DNA of 64,000 nt from Heyndrickxia vini (GCF_016772275.1 NZ_CP065425.1:548001-612000), one strand, 5' to 3'. Positions 1 to 8,898 are shown, counted from the stretch's first letter. A program made the numbers and translations. Notes: generated by a model not told the origin, from the letters alone.

Positions 1-813
<813 letters not shown>

Positions 814-891
814 TTGCTGAATACGTTCAGATTTAAGAAGGAAATAGCCTTTGACTTGATTGATTACAGGTTATACGTGGAGGTAACGAAT

Positions 892-1458
892 GTGACAAAG
901 AGAATGAAGGAATTATCATTAGAACAACGTGAAGACTTACTTAAAGTATTGCAAGCACGTTTTGAGAAAAATATGAACCGTCATAGTGGTCTCGAATGGG
1001 CCAACGTTGAAGCAAAGTTGGAAGCTAATCCTGAAAAAATGTGGTCGCTTAATGAAATGGAAAGCACTGGCGGTGAACCGGATGTTGTTGGGCATGATAA
1101 AAGGACGGACGAATACATTTTTTATGACTGTTCACCGGAAAGTCCTAATGGCCGCAGAAGTATTTGCTACGACCTTGAAGCACTTGAGTCAAGGAAAAAA
1201 CATAAACCAGAAAATAATGCGATTGATATGGCTGCAGACATGGGCATTGAGCTTTTAACGGAAGAACAGTATCGGGAATTGCAGACACTTGGAAATTTTG
1301 ATACGAAAACATCAAGCTGGGTGCAAACACCTCTCAATATTCGAAAACTCGGAGGAGCTATCTTTTGTGATCGTCGCTACGACACGGTCTTTGTGTACCA
1401 TAACGGGGCAGATTCCTACTATGCCGCCAGGGGTTTCCGTGGCTCGCTGCGTGTCTAG
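892..1458 (+). CDS. DUF4256 domain protein
   Basis: This is a 188-residue soluble protein. The open frame extends back to 814, but GTG at 892 is preceded by a good ribosome site (GTGGAGGT, 877-884), so I start there. The sequence has the conserved blocks I associate with DUF4256: LEWANVEAKLEANPEKMWSL, GGEPDVVG, FYDCSPESPNGRRS and an aromatic C-terminus (FVYHNGADSYYAARGFRG). The role of the family is not known to me. It follows the phosphotransferase gene by 79 bp and is closed by a strong terminator, so the two may be co-transcribed. No membrane segment or signal peptide is seen. Confidence 0.8.
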   Translation: MTKRMKELSLEQREDLLKVLQARFEKNMNRHSGLEWANVEAKLEANPEKMWSLNEMESTGGEPDVVGHDKRTDEYIFYDCSPESPNGRRSICYDLEALESRKKHKPENNAIDMAADMGIELLTEEQYRELQTLGNFDTKTSSWVQTPLNIRKLGGAIFCDRRYDTVFVYHNGADSYYAARGFRGSLRV

Positions 1459-1493
1459 ATTTTGTATTGACTGCTAAATTTGAAATATGAGTG

Positions 1494-1524
1494 GCGTTTA
1501 TCCAATAAGGATAAACGCTTTTTT
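1494..1524 (+). terminator. Rho-independent terminator after the DUF4256 gene
   Basis: Perfect 10-bp stem GCGTTTATCC / GGATAAACGC with an AATAA loop, followed by six T. Confidence 0.9.
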
Positions 1525-1629
1525 GTTAAATTGAAGTAACCATGCAAGGAGGAAATATCCTTTTTATTATGGAATTTATAGGGACAAAGACTATTTAGCT
1601 ATTTTATTAAAAAGGGAGATTGTACCTCT

Positions 1630-2223
1630 ATGAAAATTGAAACGGATATTTCTTTAGAAGGAACTTCAATTACACTTATTCCACTTGAGATGAAGTATAA
1701 GGAGCTACTTTTTGAAGCGATAAAAAGTCCTGACGTATGGCAATATACTTGGCGGAAAGTTCATACGATGGAGGATTTAGAACACATATTAATGATAGCT
1801 GTAAACAATAAAAAGGAAGGGAAACAAATACCATTTATTATTAAAGATAAACAGACAGATCAAGTAATAGGGACGACTCGAATTGGCGATATTGATCAAG
1901 TGAATCGTAATGTGGAGATAGGGTGGACGTGGCTTTCACCAAAGGTTTGGAAAACAAAGGTGAACACAGAATGTAAATATTTACTACTTAAGTATTGTTT
2001 TGAAGAATTAAAAGTACTGCGTGTTCAATTTTCTGTTAGTGGACAAAATTTTCGTTCCCAAAAAGCTGTTGAACGAATAGGCGCATTAAAAGAGGGAACT
2101 TTCCGTAAACATAGGATAAAGGCAGACGGTACCATTCACGATAATGTATTTTACAGCATTATTGACAGTGAATGGGAGTCGGTAGAAGAAAGATTGATTC
2201 AGTTATTAGAGAAAAAGTACTGA
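1630..2223 (+). CDS. GNAT N-acetyltransferase, RimJ/RimL-like
   Basis: A 197-residue acetyl-CoA-dependent acetyltransferase of the RimJ/RimL subgroup (acetylation of protein N-termini or small molecules). It shows the usual order: ITLIPLEMKYKELLF at the N-terminus, IIKDKQTDQVIGTTRIGDID (beta strands 2-3), NVEIGWTWLSPKVWKTKVN in the acetyl-CoA loop region, and AVERIGALKEGTFRKH near the C-terminus, the signature of this subgroup. ATG at 1630 follows AAAGGGAGA. The gene stands alone between terminator-bounded neighbours. The substrate cannot be told from sequence. Confidence 0.88.
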   Translation: MKIETDISLEGTSITLIPLEMKYKELLFEAIKSPDVWQYTWRKVHTMEDLEHILMIAVNNKKEGKQIPFIIKDKQTDQVIGTTRIGDIDQVNRNVEIGWTWLSPKVWKTKVNTECKYLLLKYCFEELKVLRVQFSVSGQNFRSQKAVERIGALKEGTFRKHRIKADGTIHDNVFYSIIDSEWESVEERLIQLLEKKY

Positions 2224-2282
2224 TAGTTTTAATAATAACAGGGCAGTTAAACAAGGAGTAGATTGGTAACGGAGGGATGGGT

Positions 2283-2867
2283 TTGCCAAAAGCTATATTT
2301 ATTGATAGAGATGGTACTATTGGGGGTACAGATAAAGTTGTTCTTCCAGGGGAATTTCAACTGTTTCCTAATGTTGAGGAATCATTATCCAAATTAAGGA
2401 ATTTGAATACTCTTATTTTCTCTTTTACAAATCAACCTAGCATTTCTAGGGGAGAAGCAATTAGTGAAGATTTTGAGAATGAACTTATAGGGTTTGGGTT
2501 TGATAAGATGTATCTTTGTCCGCACCAACATAATGAAGGGTGTCAATGTAGAAAACCATCAACAGGAATGTTGACCCAAGCCGCAAAGGATAATAATTTG
2601 AATTTGAAAGAATGTGTCGTCATTGGAGACAGATGGACAGATATGCTCGCGGCTCAAGAAGTAGGATGCATTAAGATACTAGTAAAGACAGGTGCAGGCG
2701 AGGAAGCATTCAATAAATATAAAAATCAGGAGTATTATGGCAAGTATGCAGAGGTATTTCCTGAATTTTTTGCGGAAGATTTTCAGGAAGCAGTCGATTG
2801 GATTATTGCTGAACTATTGTTTTCATCTAATGACGAATCAAAAAGAGATTCCAATAGGGATTTGTAG
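2283..2867 (+). CDS. HAD-superfamily subclass IIIA phosphatase (GmhB/HisB-N-like)
   Basis: A protein of about 194 residues, probably a sugar or histidinol-type phosphatase. Motif I is FIDRDGTIGG (nucleophile Asp), motif II is FTNQPSISRG, a Cys/His zinc loop lies in CPHQHNEGCQCRKPSTGML, and motif III/IV is VVIGDRWTDMLAAQEVG; these are hallmarks of D-glycero-manno-heptose-bisphosphate phosphatases and HisB-N. ATG at 2277 directly abuts the GGAGGG site, whereas TTG at 2283 lies 6 bases after it, so TTG is the likely start. The C-terminal 40 residues are acidic and aromatic and go beyond the core fold. The substrate is not predictable because no heptose or histidine genes are near. Confidence 0.85.
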   Translation: MPKAIFIDRDGTIGGTDKVVLPGEFQLFPNVEESLSKLRNLNTLIFSFTNQPSISRGEAISEDFENELIGFGFDKMYLCPHQHNEGCQCRKPSTGMLTQAAKDNNLNLKECVVIGDRWTDMLAAQEVGCIKILVKTGAGEEAFNKYKNQEYYGKYAEVFPEFFAEDFQEAVDWIIAELLFSSNDESKRDSNRDL

Positions 2868-3002
2868 GAGTCCGATTGGAAATATATAATTGGAAAGAGC
2901 ATTGTTTTCTTCAATTAGTGTGTTTATTAAAGGATAAAGGTATTTAATGACTAAAACTAATTCGTTAGATAAATTAACTTAGAATAATATTGGAGTGATT
3001 TT

Positions 3003-3161
3003 ATGAGTAAAGCTAAAGGAAAAGGCGGTACAGGGAGAGGAACGGACAAGAAAGGGTGGAATCGTTGGCAAGCCAGTGCAAACAAAAAAAAGAGTGCAAA
3101 ACCATATATAAGTAAAGGTACAAAAAAAGATTTAAAAAATGAACCCGCGCGCGATATTTAA
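3003..3161 (+). CDS. Small basic protein, probably DUF3934
   Basis: A 52-codon gene with ATG at 3003, 8 bases after GGAG. The product is very basic (Lys/Gly/Thr-rich N-terminus, then KKGWNRWQASANKKKSAKPY). The block GWNRWQASANKKKSAKPY matches my memory of the DUF3934 family of tiny Bacillus proteins. Its role is unknown; the charge suggests nucleic-acid or ribosome contact, which is inference only. The frame ends in a normal TAA and is followed by a weak hairpin plus T-run. Confidence 0.72.
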   Translation: MSKAKGKGGTGRGTDKKGWNRWQASANKKKSAKPYISKGTKKDLKNEPARDI

Positions 3162-3236
3162 AGTCACTAATCCAACATTTAGATGAATGTGGAACATATT
3201 CAGCATACGAGCACCCTTTGAGTGGACTATCCGGCT

Positions 3237-3257
3237 GCCAGTATTGGTGGCTTTTTT
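3237..3257 (+). terminator. Weak terminator-like hairpin
   Basis: GCCA / TGGC stem around a 7-base loop followed by six T, downstream of the small basic gene. The stem is short, so support is modest. Confidence 0.4.
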
Positions 3258-3336
3258 CTTTCAATAAAAGGTGAATTGTAGGTATTTTGGTGTCATACAC
3301 TTGAATAGGATGAACTTTAATTCGGGAGGGATTAGG

Positions 3337-3720
3337 TTGGATTTCCATGCAGTTAGATTATTAGTAAACGATTTTCAGCGGAGCCTTACATTTTACCAGG
3401 AAGTACTGGGCTTTTCGGGTTGGTATGATGAAAAACAAGAGTATGCGTATTTTGAAGAAAAGCAGATTGCTTTATTTTCAAGAACGAGGATGAATAAGGT
3501 GTTCAATCAAGACTGTAAGGATTTAGAAAATGATTCAACATATAAACACTTGATACAATTTGAAGTAGAAAATGTAGATCAAATGTTTCTTGATTTAAGA
3601 GCTAAAGGGGTAGTTTTTTTAAACGATCCTCACAATCAAACGGATTGGGGCTCACGAGTTGTACATTTTACCGATCCCGATGGAAATTTAATCGAATTGT
3701 ACCAATCGATACGGGAATAG
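3337..3720 (+). CDS. VOC-family (glyoxalase/bleomycin-resistance fold) protein
   Basis: A single-domain VOC protein of 127 residues. It starts LDFHAVRLLVNDFQRSLTFY, the usual beta-alpha opening, with a metal-type His in HAVRLLV and another in the middle (YKHLIQFEV), and ends FTDPDGNLIELYQS, with the conserved Glu ligand. The frame is open back to 3271, but TTG at 3337 has an ideal GGGAGGG site 6 bases upstream. Possible roles are glyoxalase, antibiotic binding or isomerase; sequence does not decide. A short frame with its own ribosome site (ATG 3765, 12 codons) follows in the intergenic gap and looks like a decayed gene. Confidence 0.85.
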   Translation: MDFHAVRLLVNDFQRSLTFYQEVLGFSGWYDEKQEYAYFEEKQIALFSRTRMNKVFNQDCKDLENDSTYKHLIQFEVENVDQMFLDLRAKGVVFLNDPHNQTDWGSRVVHFTDPDGNLIELYQSIRE

Positions 3721-3839
3721 CCAATAAATAATCCGAAAAATTAAGTGTCAATTGGAGGGTTCAGATGGATAAAAGGGTTCAATTCGACTACGAGAACCAC
3801 TGAAAGTCATAGCCATCTTAAGGTAATAAGTGTAGAAGT

Positions 3840-3864
3840 CAGCATAAATTTTGCTGCCTTTTTT
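3840..3864 (+). terminator. Weak terminator
   Basis: CAGCA / TGCTG stem followed by CC and six T, in the gap between the VOC gene and the MFS gene. Confidence 0.5.
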
Positions 3865-3888
3865 GTGTAGCTGAGATAAAAAGTACTC

Positions 3889-3926
3889 AACACTATACAA
3901 TAATTTTATTGTATGGTGTTTTTATT
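3889..3926 (+). terminator. AT-rich long-stem terminator
   Basis: 14-bp stem (3889-3902 with 3907-3920, one G-U pair) with a 4-base loop and trailing T-rich run. It isolates the MFS gene from upstream transcription. Confidence 0.65.
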
Positions 3927-3992
3927 CGTGTTAAGATGTTTGAAAATTGTGATATAAACACAGGTTAGCATTTTAGAAGGGCGGGTGAGAAT

Positions 3993-5336
3993 GTGTTACA
4001 AAATAACCTAAAAAAATCAGATGTTCAATCACCATGGTTACAAGAATACATTAACTCTACACAAAAGCAAAAACAATTATATAAGAGAACATTAATGGTT
4101 GTCGTCTTATCCCAAATTTTTGGTGGAGCGGGACTTGCAGCAGGAATAACAGTTGGGGCACTTCTTGCTCAGGACATGTTAGGGTCAGATAGTATAACAG
4201 GACTTCCTTCAGCGTTATTTACCTTAGGGTCAGCAGGGGCCGCATTACTTGTGGGGCGACTTTCTCAAGCGTTTGGACGTCGCTTGGGACTTGCGGCAGG
4301 ATTTTTGGCTGGGGGTATTGGTGCTGTTGGTGTAGTCGTTTCCGCATTATCACATAGCATTTTTCTTTTGTTTATTTCACTGCTTATTTATGGGGCTGGA
4401 TCAGCTACAAATTTACAAGCGCGGTATGCGGGAACGGACTTAGCAAGCGCAAGACAAAGGGCAAAGGCTATTAGCATGGCCATGGTTTCCACCACATTCG
4501 GGGCTGTGGCGGGTCCCAACCTTGTAGACGTAATGGGTGAGTTTGCACTATCTATAGGAATCCCAGCTTTAGCGGGTCCATTTCTATTAGCTGCTGCAGC
4601 ATATATTCTTGCTGGATTGGTTCTCTTAATTTTGCTCCGCCCGGATCCTTTTATTGTGGCAAAAGCAATTTCGGATGCCAGGCAATCAACTAGTAAATCA
4701 CATGTAGACGAAAAAAATCCGTTATTATCGAAAAACAAGCGAGGTATTTTGGCAGGGGCTTCAATAATGGTTATAACTCAATTTGTTATGACTGCTATTA
4801 TGACGATGACACCTATCCATATGGGGCATCATGGACATGAACTGAAAGACGTGGGGCTTGTCATTGGATTTCACATAGGGGCAATGTATTTTCCTTCTTT
4901 AATAACGGGTAGTCTGGTTGATAAAATTGGCCGTGCGACAATGGCTATTGCTTCTGCCATTACGCTTCTTGCTGCAGGCATTTTAGCTGCCTTTGGATCT
5001 TCTGATTCGACGGTAGTAATCATTACGGCACTTGCTTTACTAGGACTTGGCTGGAATTTCGGTCTAATTAGTGGCACGGCCATCCTGATAGATGCAACTG
5101 CGCCATCTACTCGGGCTAAGACGCAAGGATCCGTAGATGTTTCGGTTGCCTTGTCCGGAGCATTAGCGGGAGGTTTGTCCGGAATAATTGTTGCACATTC
5201 TAGTTACACAATCCTTTCACTTGCCGGTGCTACACTTTCATTACTGCTTATTCCAATCGTTATTTGGGCTGGCATCGACAAACAGAGAAAGTTAAACAAA
5301 ATAACAATCACTGAAAATCCGGGGGTTAAGGGATGA
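3993..5336 (+). CDS. Major facilitator superfamily transporter
   Basis: A 447-residue polytopic membrane protein with about 12 hydrophobic segments in two halves separated by a polar central loop (about residues 215-250, SDARQSTSKSHVDEKNPLL). The loop between segments 2 and 3 carries GRLSQAFGRRLGLAAG, the MFS A-motif (GxLaDrxGrkxxl type), repeated in degenerate form as GSLVDKIGRATMA in the second half. GTG at 3993 follows GAAGGGCGGG. Efflux of small molecules is the likely task, but the substrate is unknown. It stands alone; the ArsR regulator downstream has its own promoter and need not control it. Confidence 0.88.
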   Translation: MLQNNLKKSDVQSPWLQEYINSTQKQKQLYKRTLMVVVLSQIFGGAGLAAGITVGALLAQDMLGSDSITGLPSALFTLGSAGAALLVGRLSQAFGRRLGLAAGFLAGGIGAVGVVVSALSHSIFLLFISLLIYGAGSATNLQARYAGTDLASARQRAKAISMAMVSTTFGAVAGPNLVDVMGEFALSIGIPALAGPFLLAAAAYILAGLVLLILLRPDPFIVAKAISDARQSTSKSHVDEKNPLLSKNKRGILAGASIMVITQFVMTAIMTMTPIHMGHHGHELKDVGLVIGFHIGAMYFPSLITGSLVDKIGRATMAIASAITLLAAGILAAFGSSDSTVVIITALALLGLGWNFGLISGTAILIDATAPSTRAKTQGSVDVSVALSGALAGGLSGIIVAHSSYTILSLAGATLSLLLIPIVIWAGIDKQRKLNKITITENPGVKG

Positions 5337-5407
5337 AACGACTGATACTCCCGGTGTCAAATCCTTCAAAACAAATAAAAGGATAAATATGTGTATCATA
5401 ATTTGTT

Positions 5408-5426
5408 GGTTGCTACATATGCAACC
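5408..5426. promoter_or_regulatory. Inverted-repeat operator upstream of arsR-like gene
   Basis: Perfect inverted repeat GGTTGC-N7-GCAACC just upstream of the promoter. Its right half, ATATGCAAC (5417-5425), recurs inverted as GTTGCATAT (5460-5468) across the promoter spacer and -10. A second palindrome, GCAAC-N6-GTTGC (5449-5464), fills the spacer itself. This is a likely autoregulatory operator pair. Confidence 0.65.
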
Positions 5427-5442
5427 GTATAGTTACGTATTA

Positions 5443-5471
5443 TTGACAGCAACCCTAAAGTTGCATATAAT
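5443..5471 (+). promoter_or_regulatory. Consensus sigma-A promoter of arsR-like gene (leaderless)
   Basis: TTGACA (5443-5448), a 17-base spacer, and TATAAT (5466-5471). The expected transcription start is about 5478, which is the A of the gene's ATG, so the mRNA would have no leader. Confidence 0.85.
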
Positions 5472-5477
5472 TTTAGT

Positions 5478-5756
5478 ATGAGTTTGAACAAAGACGCAAT
5501 TTTCAAAGCACTTGCCGACTCGACTCGGCGACTTATTTTAGACGAATTATCAGAACGTAATGAAATGACATTGTATGAACTTACTGCTCGTCTCATTATG
5601 AAGCATAACCTTTCCATTTCACGACAGGCGATTGCTAAACATCTTACTACATTGGAAAATGCAGAGCTTATAAAATCAAAAAAAAAGGGGAAATATCGAG
5701 TTATTGTATTTAATAACCAACCTCTTAAAAATCTATTGAAAGGATGGATAGAGTAA
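5478..5756 (+). CDS. ArsR-family winged-helix regulator
   Basis: A 92-residue winged-helix DNA-binding protein with KALADSTRRLILDEL (helix 1-2 opening of ArsR/SmtB proteins), a recognition helix around SISRQAIAKHLTTLENA, and a basic wing (KSKKKGKYRV). There are no cysteines, so it is not a thiol-based metal sensor; such ArsR proteins usually repress the next gene, here a VOC protein 86 bp downstream. The start is fixed by homology at the first ATG although no ribosome site precedes it, because the promoter -10 lies only 7 bases upstream. Two palindromes around the promoter suggest autorepression. Confidence 0.88.
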   Translation: MSLNKDAIFKALADSTRRLILDELSERNEMTLYELTARLIMKHNLSISRQAIAKHLTTLENAELIKSKKKGKYRVIVFNNQPLKNLLKGWIE

Positions 5757-5842
5757 TTTTCCAATGGGTGGAGATGTCGGGCGAATATCGAAGAATTTTA
5801 CAAAGCAAATATATTCCACTTAACAAAGGAGCAATCAACAAA

Positions 5843-6226
5843 ATGAAAATTATCGTAACCAGTATATTTGTACAAGATCAAGAAAAGGCACTGAAGTTTT
5901 ATTCAGAAAAACTAGGATTTGTAAAAAAAGAGGATGTTCCTACTGGTGAATATAGGTGGTTAACACTTGTTTCTCCTGATGAACAAGATGGCACTGAGTT
6001 ATTACTCGAACCAAATGCTCATCCTGCTGCTAAAGAATATCAAAAGAAGCTATTTGCTGAAGGTATCCCTGTGACAATGTTTGGCGTAGAAGATATTCAT
6101 GAAGAGTACAAGCAATTAATGGAGAAAGGCGTAAAATTTACGATGGAACCGACACGAATGGGTGAACTAACAATAGCTGTCTTGGACGATACATGCGGCA
6201 ATCTTATTCAGTTAATAGAAAAATAA
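5843..6226 (+). CDS. VOC-family protein, cotranscribed with ArsR regulator
   Basis: A 127-residue VOC protein of the PhnB/YtfH-like type: MKIIVTSIFVQDQEKALKFY, LGFVKKEDVPTGEYRWLTLV, and the closing AVLDDTCGNLIQLIE with the Glu of the fold. The first position where a metal His is common is Thr/Ser here, so metal use is uncertain. The frame is open back to 5744 inside the arsR end, but ATG 5843 follows AAAGGAG by 11 bases and fits the family start. It follows the regulator and is closed by a strong terminator, so the two form a small operon, perhaps for a toxic compound. Confidence 0.85.
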   Translation: MKIIVTSIFVQDQEKALKFYSEKLGFVKKEDVPTGEYRWLTLVSPDEQDGTELLLEPNAHPAAKEYQKKLFAEGIPVTMFGVEDIHEEYKQLMEKGVKFTMEPTRMGELTIAVLDDTCGNLIQLIEK

Positions 6227-6259
6227 ATTCATGATACGTTGCGGATTTTTAAATTTCAG

Positions 6260-6291
6260 AGCGTTAATCGAAAGAGATTAACGCTTTTTTT
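6260..6291 (+). terminator. Rho-independent terminator after VOC gene
   Basis: 10-bp stem AGCGTTAATC / GATTAACGCT with a 6-base loop and six T. Confidence 0.9.
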
Positions 6292-6327
6292 GCTGTAGTA
6301 GAAATTTTTTTCTTACGGGGGGTTAAT

Positions 6328-6891
6328 ATGTCATTTGAACGATGCCAGAGTATTACTTCACTGATGGCGGGATTTAATAAAACATGGTTCATTGCTGGAG
6401 GGTGTGCGATTGACCTTTTTATTGGTAAGGAAACAAGGGAACATAAAGATATAGAGTTTGCTGTTTTTCGAAAGGACCAACTATATCTAAAAGAATATCT
6501 CAAAGAATGGGAGTTCAAAAAGGTCATTAAAGGTGAATTCTATACTTGGGGAAACGAGTTTTTAGAATTACCAATTCATGAAATATACGCTTCGTTAAAC
6601 GAAGAAAAAATTGAAATTCTTCTTAATGAAACGAAAGAAAATGATTGGTTATTTAGAAGGGATGTAAGGATTTCCTATCCACTTAATTCGGTTTGGAGCA
6701 TTACTAAAACAGGTATTCCGTATCTAAATCCAGAAATTGTACTTTTATATAAAGCGAAATATACAAGAGAAATAGACCATCAAGATTTTATTGCCATACG
6801 GGATTATCTCGATAATGATAAGAAAAAATGGCTTCGACATGCATTAGAATTACACGAACCAGAACATATATGGCTACAATTTTTGTATTAA
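6328..6891 (+). CDS. Nucleotidyltransferase-fold protein, aminoglycoside-2''-adenylyltransferase-like
   Basis: A 187-residue protein with WFIAGGCAIDLFIGKETREH followed by KDIEFAVF. This is the GG-x-A-ID...R.HkDIE arrangement of the Aminoglyc_resit (AadB/LinA-like) family, in which the Asp/Glu residues bind Mg and the nucleotide. Many chromosomal members have no proven resistance role. ATG at 6328 follows ACGGGGGG. It stands alone after a terminator. It is the first of three unrelated nucleotidyltransferase-fold genes within 8 kb (others at 12673 and 13490). Confidence 0.8.
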   Translation: MSFERCQSITSLMAGFNKTWFIAGGCAIDLFIGKETREHKDIEFAVFRKDQLYLKEYLKEWEFKKVIKGEFYTWGNEFLELPIHEIYASLNEEKIEILLNETKENDWLFRRDVRISYPLNSVWSITKTGIPYLNPEIVLLYKAKYTREIDHQDFIAIRDYLDNDKKKWLRHALELHEPEHIWLQFLY

Positions 6892-7047
6892 TGTTTGTGC
6901 ATTTCTGTAATGGGAAGTTATTCAACCAAAAACAATAACTGTCTTGGATTTGCTATACATGCTATCAAATGAAGGATCTATTTAATTGTATCTCAGCTCA
7001 TGTTATAATAAAAAACTCAAATAATAATTGAACGGATGCCAAAAATG

Positions 7048-7073
7048 CCTCCGCCTAGCTGAGAAAATGGAGG
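7048..7073 (+). promoter_or_regulatory. Possible ribosome-site-masking hairpin
   Basis: CCTCC (7048-7052) can pair with the GGAGG ribosome site (7069-7073) of the following small gene, 16 bases apart. The 5-bp stem is weak, but the complement to a Shine-Dalgarno core is exact. Confidence 0.35.
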
Positions 7074-7082
7074 TGTGGAAGA

Positions 7083-7292
7083 ATGAATAAACGATGGACA
7101 ATCGGCGAAATAAAAAAATTTGTTGAGAACAATTCAGAAAGTAAATTATTATCGACTGAATATCACGGTTTTTCTCAAAAGTTACTGTTTAAATGTTCAT
7201 GTGGCAGCAATTTCGAGAGAACATTTACAAAGTTTAAGAAAAATAATCAACGTAAATGTGATGTGTGCCAACCGCCAAAAGCGTCACGTTAA
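7083..7292 (+). CDS. Small zinc-ribbon-like protein
   Basis: A 69-residue protein with two cysteine pairs, FKCSCGSNF and RKCDVC, separated by a basic stretch (KFKKNNQRK). This is a likely treble-clef or zinc-ribbon. The N-terminal part (WTIGEIKKFVENNSESKLLS.EY.G) resembles the module found at the N-terminus of phage and intron HNH-type endonucleases; here the nuclease part is absent. ATG 7083 follows ATGGAGGTG. The function is unknown; a remnant of a mobile endonuclease or a small DNA-binding factor are both possible. Confidence 0.65.
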   Translation: MNKRWTIGEIKKFVENNSESKLLSTEYHGFSQKLLFKCSCGSNFERTFTKFKKNNQRKCDVCQPPKASR

Positions 7293-7300
7293 GCAAAGTG

Positions 7301-7331
7301 CCAATTTCTTTTAAATAGAAATTGGTTTTTT
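7301..7331 (+). terminator. Terminator after zinc-ribbon gene
   Basis: 9-bp stem CCAATTTCT / AGAAATTGG with a 7-base loop and six T. Confidence 0.85.
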
Positions 7332-7363
7332 AATTGACGATAAAACTAAACATAAAAATCTTT

Positions 7364-7396
7364 AGGGCGATTCTTTAAAGGTAGATCGCTCTATTT
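7364..7396 (+). terminator. Second terminator-like hairpin
   Basis: AGGGCGAT / ATCGCTCT (one G-U pair) with a 12-base loop followed by A and five T, lying alone in the gap. It may mark a lost gene. Confidence 0.5.
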
Positions 7397-7520
7397 TTGT
7401 GTGAAAATAATAAAGGAATTGATTGGTGAAATGGAGAAAACGTAAATAAAAGTTATATGTACGTAATGTAAAATTATTCGATTCCTAATTGTTCGAGAAA
7501 AAACAAAGGGGGAGAAAAGA

Positions 7521-7757
7521 GTGAAAAAATATATAATATTTATATTCAGTTTTGTTTTGCTGTATATAGTATATCAATTTGTAACAGGTTGGGTTCTAAC
7601 AGCTCTTTATACACCTGATATATTTTCAACTAATAAAAATTTAAGTCAAGACGTATCGTTTGGGCAGACAACTAGTATGCCGTTATTAGTGACTTTATTA
7701 ATCGCAACTTTAGCGTATCTTATGTCTCAAAAATTATTTAAATCTAGTAAAAAGTAA
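7521..7757 (+). CDS. Small two-helix membrane protein
   Basis: A 78-residue protein with two hydrophobic segments (about residues 4-30 and 52-70) joined by a polar loop containing ALYTPDIFSTNKN, and a basic tail (KSSKK), giving an in-out-in-type hairpin. GTG 7521 follows GGGGGAGA. No family is recognised. It has its own terminator downstream and no operon partner. Confidence 0.7.
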   Translation: MKKYIIFIFSFVLLYIVYQFVTGWVLTALYTPDIFSTNKNLSQDVSFGQTTSMPLLVTLLIATLAYLMSQKLFKSSKK

Positions 7758-7769
7758 TAGATTAAACTG

Positions 7770-7802
7770 GTGCTGTACTTCCTTATGGAGTACAGCACTT
7801 TT
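7770..7802 (+). terminator. Terminator after small membrane protein
   Basis: 10-bp perfect stem GTGCTGTACT / AGTACAGCAC with a 9-base loop and four T. Confidence 0.8.
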
Positions 7803-7805
7803 CCG

Positions 7806-8221
7806 TTTGTGGATCATAAAAAATAATTGGTGCCGCATAGAAAACGATTTGCGAATCATAGAATGTCATTTGTGGATCATAGGGTTCTTTTCAGACGATG
7901 GATTCACGGTTTGTGGATCATGGAAAAAAGTTAGTGGCGCATAGAAAACGATTTGTGGATCATAGAATGTTATTTGTGACTCATAGGTTACTTTTCAATC
8001 GAGAGATTTACGATTTGTGGATCATAAAAAATAATTGGTGCCGCATAGAAAACGATTTGCGGATCATAGAATGTCATTTGTGGATCATAGGGTTCTTTTC
8101 AAACAAGAGATTTACGATTTGTGGATCATAAAAAATAATTGGTGCCGCATAGAAAACGATTTGTGGATCATAGAATGTCATTTGCGGCGCATAGTCTTCT
8201 TTTCAAACGATAGATTCACAC
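7806..8221. repeat. Tandem array A: 4 copies of 104 bp (2 x 52), each of five ~21-bp sub-units
   Basis: Copies begin at 7806, 7910, 8014 and 8118 (exactly 104 bp apart). Each copy is made of sub-units headed by TTTGTGGATCATA or variants (for example at 7806, 7827, 7848, 7869, 7890, then 7910), i.e. 21-21-21-21-20. Apparent frames through it (repeating FVDHR-type peptides) change with every copy and lack ribosome sites, so I treat it as non-coding. The remainder of the gap to 8359 shows only AT-rich sequence. A relative in opposite orientation lies at 14916-14990. Confidence 0.92.
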
Positions 8222-8358
8222 GAATTTCTAAACTAAAAAAGATAATTGTTAATTAAGAACAATTGACTTTTTTACTTTCAGAAAGAAGAGGGAAATCACC
8301 TAATTATATAGAATTGTAATAATTTAGGATGAATATCAATTATTAAAGGAGAACCCGA

Positions 8359-8898
8359 ATGGAAATTGAGGTACGATTAACCGATAAAACGGAATCCTAT
8401 ATTATTAAAAATTTATATCCTTTGTATCTATACGATTTGTCAGGTCATTATAGCAGACTACCAAACATCCATGGAATTTACGAAGAGACGGACGATTTTC
8501 AAACTTTAGGTGACCAGTATGAGGTTCAAAATATTTGGTGGGAAAAGCCGGGGATTTTATTTCCCTATTTAATTTTAGTAGATGGGATACCGGCGGGATT
8601 CATTTTAATAGCGACTCCTCCGCATTGTAATAAAGGAATCGACTATTTTGTCAATGAATTCTTTTTAATTCAATCGTTAAGAGGGCAAGGGATTGCTGAA
8701 TATGCGGCCAATCAGGTATTTGAACAATTCAAAGGAAATTGGGAACTGTTTACGAATCCATTAGAAAAAAACATTGCTGGGCAAAAATTTTGGAGCAAGA
8801 CGATTTCTAATTATACGAACGGTGTTTACGTGGAGGAATATGGTAACATGTTTGATGGGGACAAGCTTGTTTTCCGATTTTCTAATATAGAAAAATAG
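8359..8898 (+). CDS. GNAT N-acetyltransferase
   Basis: A 179-residue protein with the acetyl-CoA binding motif A LRGQGIAEYAANQVFEQF (R-x-x-G-x-G/A) preceded by NEFFLIQS (beta 4) and followed by AGQKFWSKTISNYT (motif B). The N-terminal WWEKPGILFPYLILVDGIPAGF is typical of the YhaP/predicted acetyltransferase group. ATG 8359 follows AAAGGAGAA. The substrate is unknown. It is followed after 22 bases by the VanW gene in the same direction, so they may share a transcript. Confidence 0.85.
   Translation: MEIEVRLTDKTESYIIKNLYPLYLYDLSGHYSRLPNIHGIYEETDDFQTLGDQYEVQNIWWEKPGILFPYLILVDGIPAGFILIATPPHCNKGIDYFVNEFFLIQSLRGQGIAEYAANQVFEQFKGNWELFTNPLEKNIAGQKFWSKTISNYTNGVYVEEYGNMFDGDKLVFRFSNIEK

Noticed and set aside
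3765-3803. 12-codon frame with ribosome site after the first VOC gene
   Set aside because: Too short to support as a gene; probably the remnant of a decayed gene.
7898-8256. Two overlapping frames of 73-77 codons with FVDHR-type repeats
   Set aside because: They lie wholly within array A, have no ribosome site, and their frame shifts with each 104-base copy.
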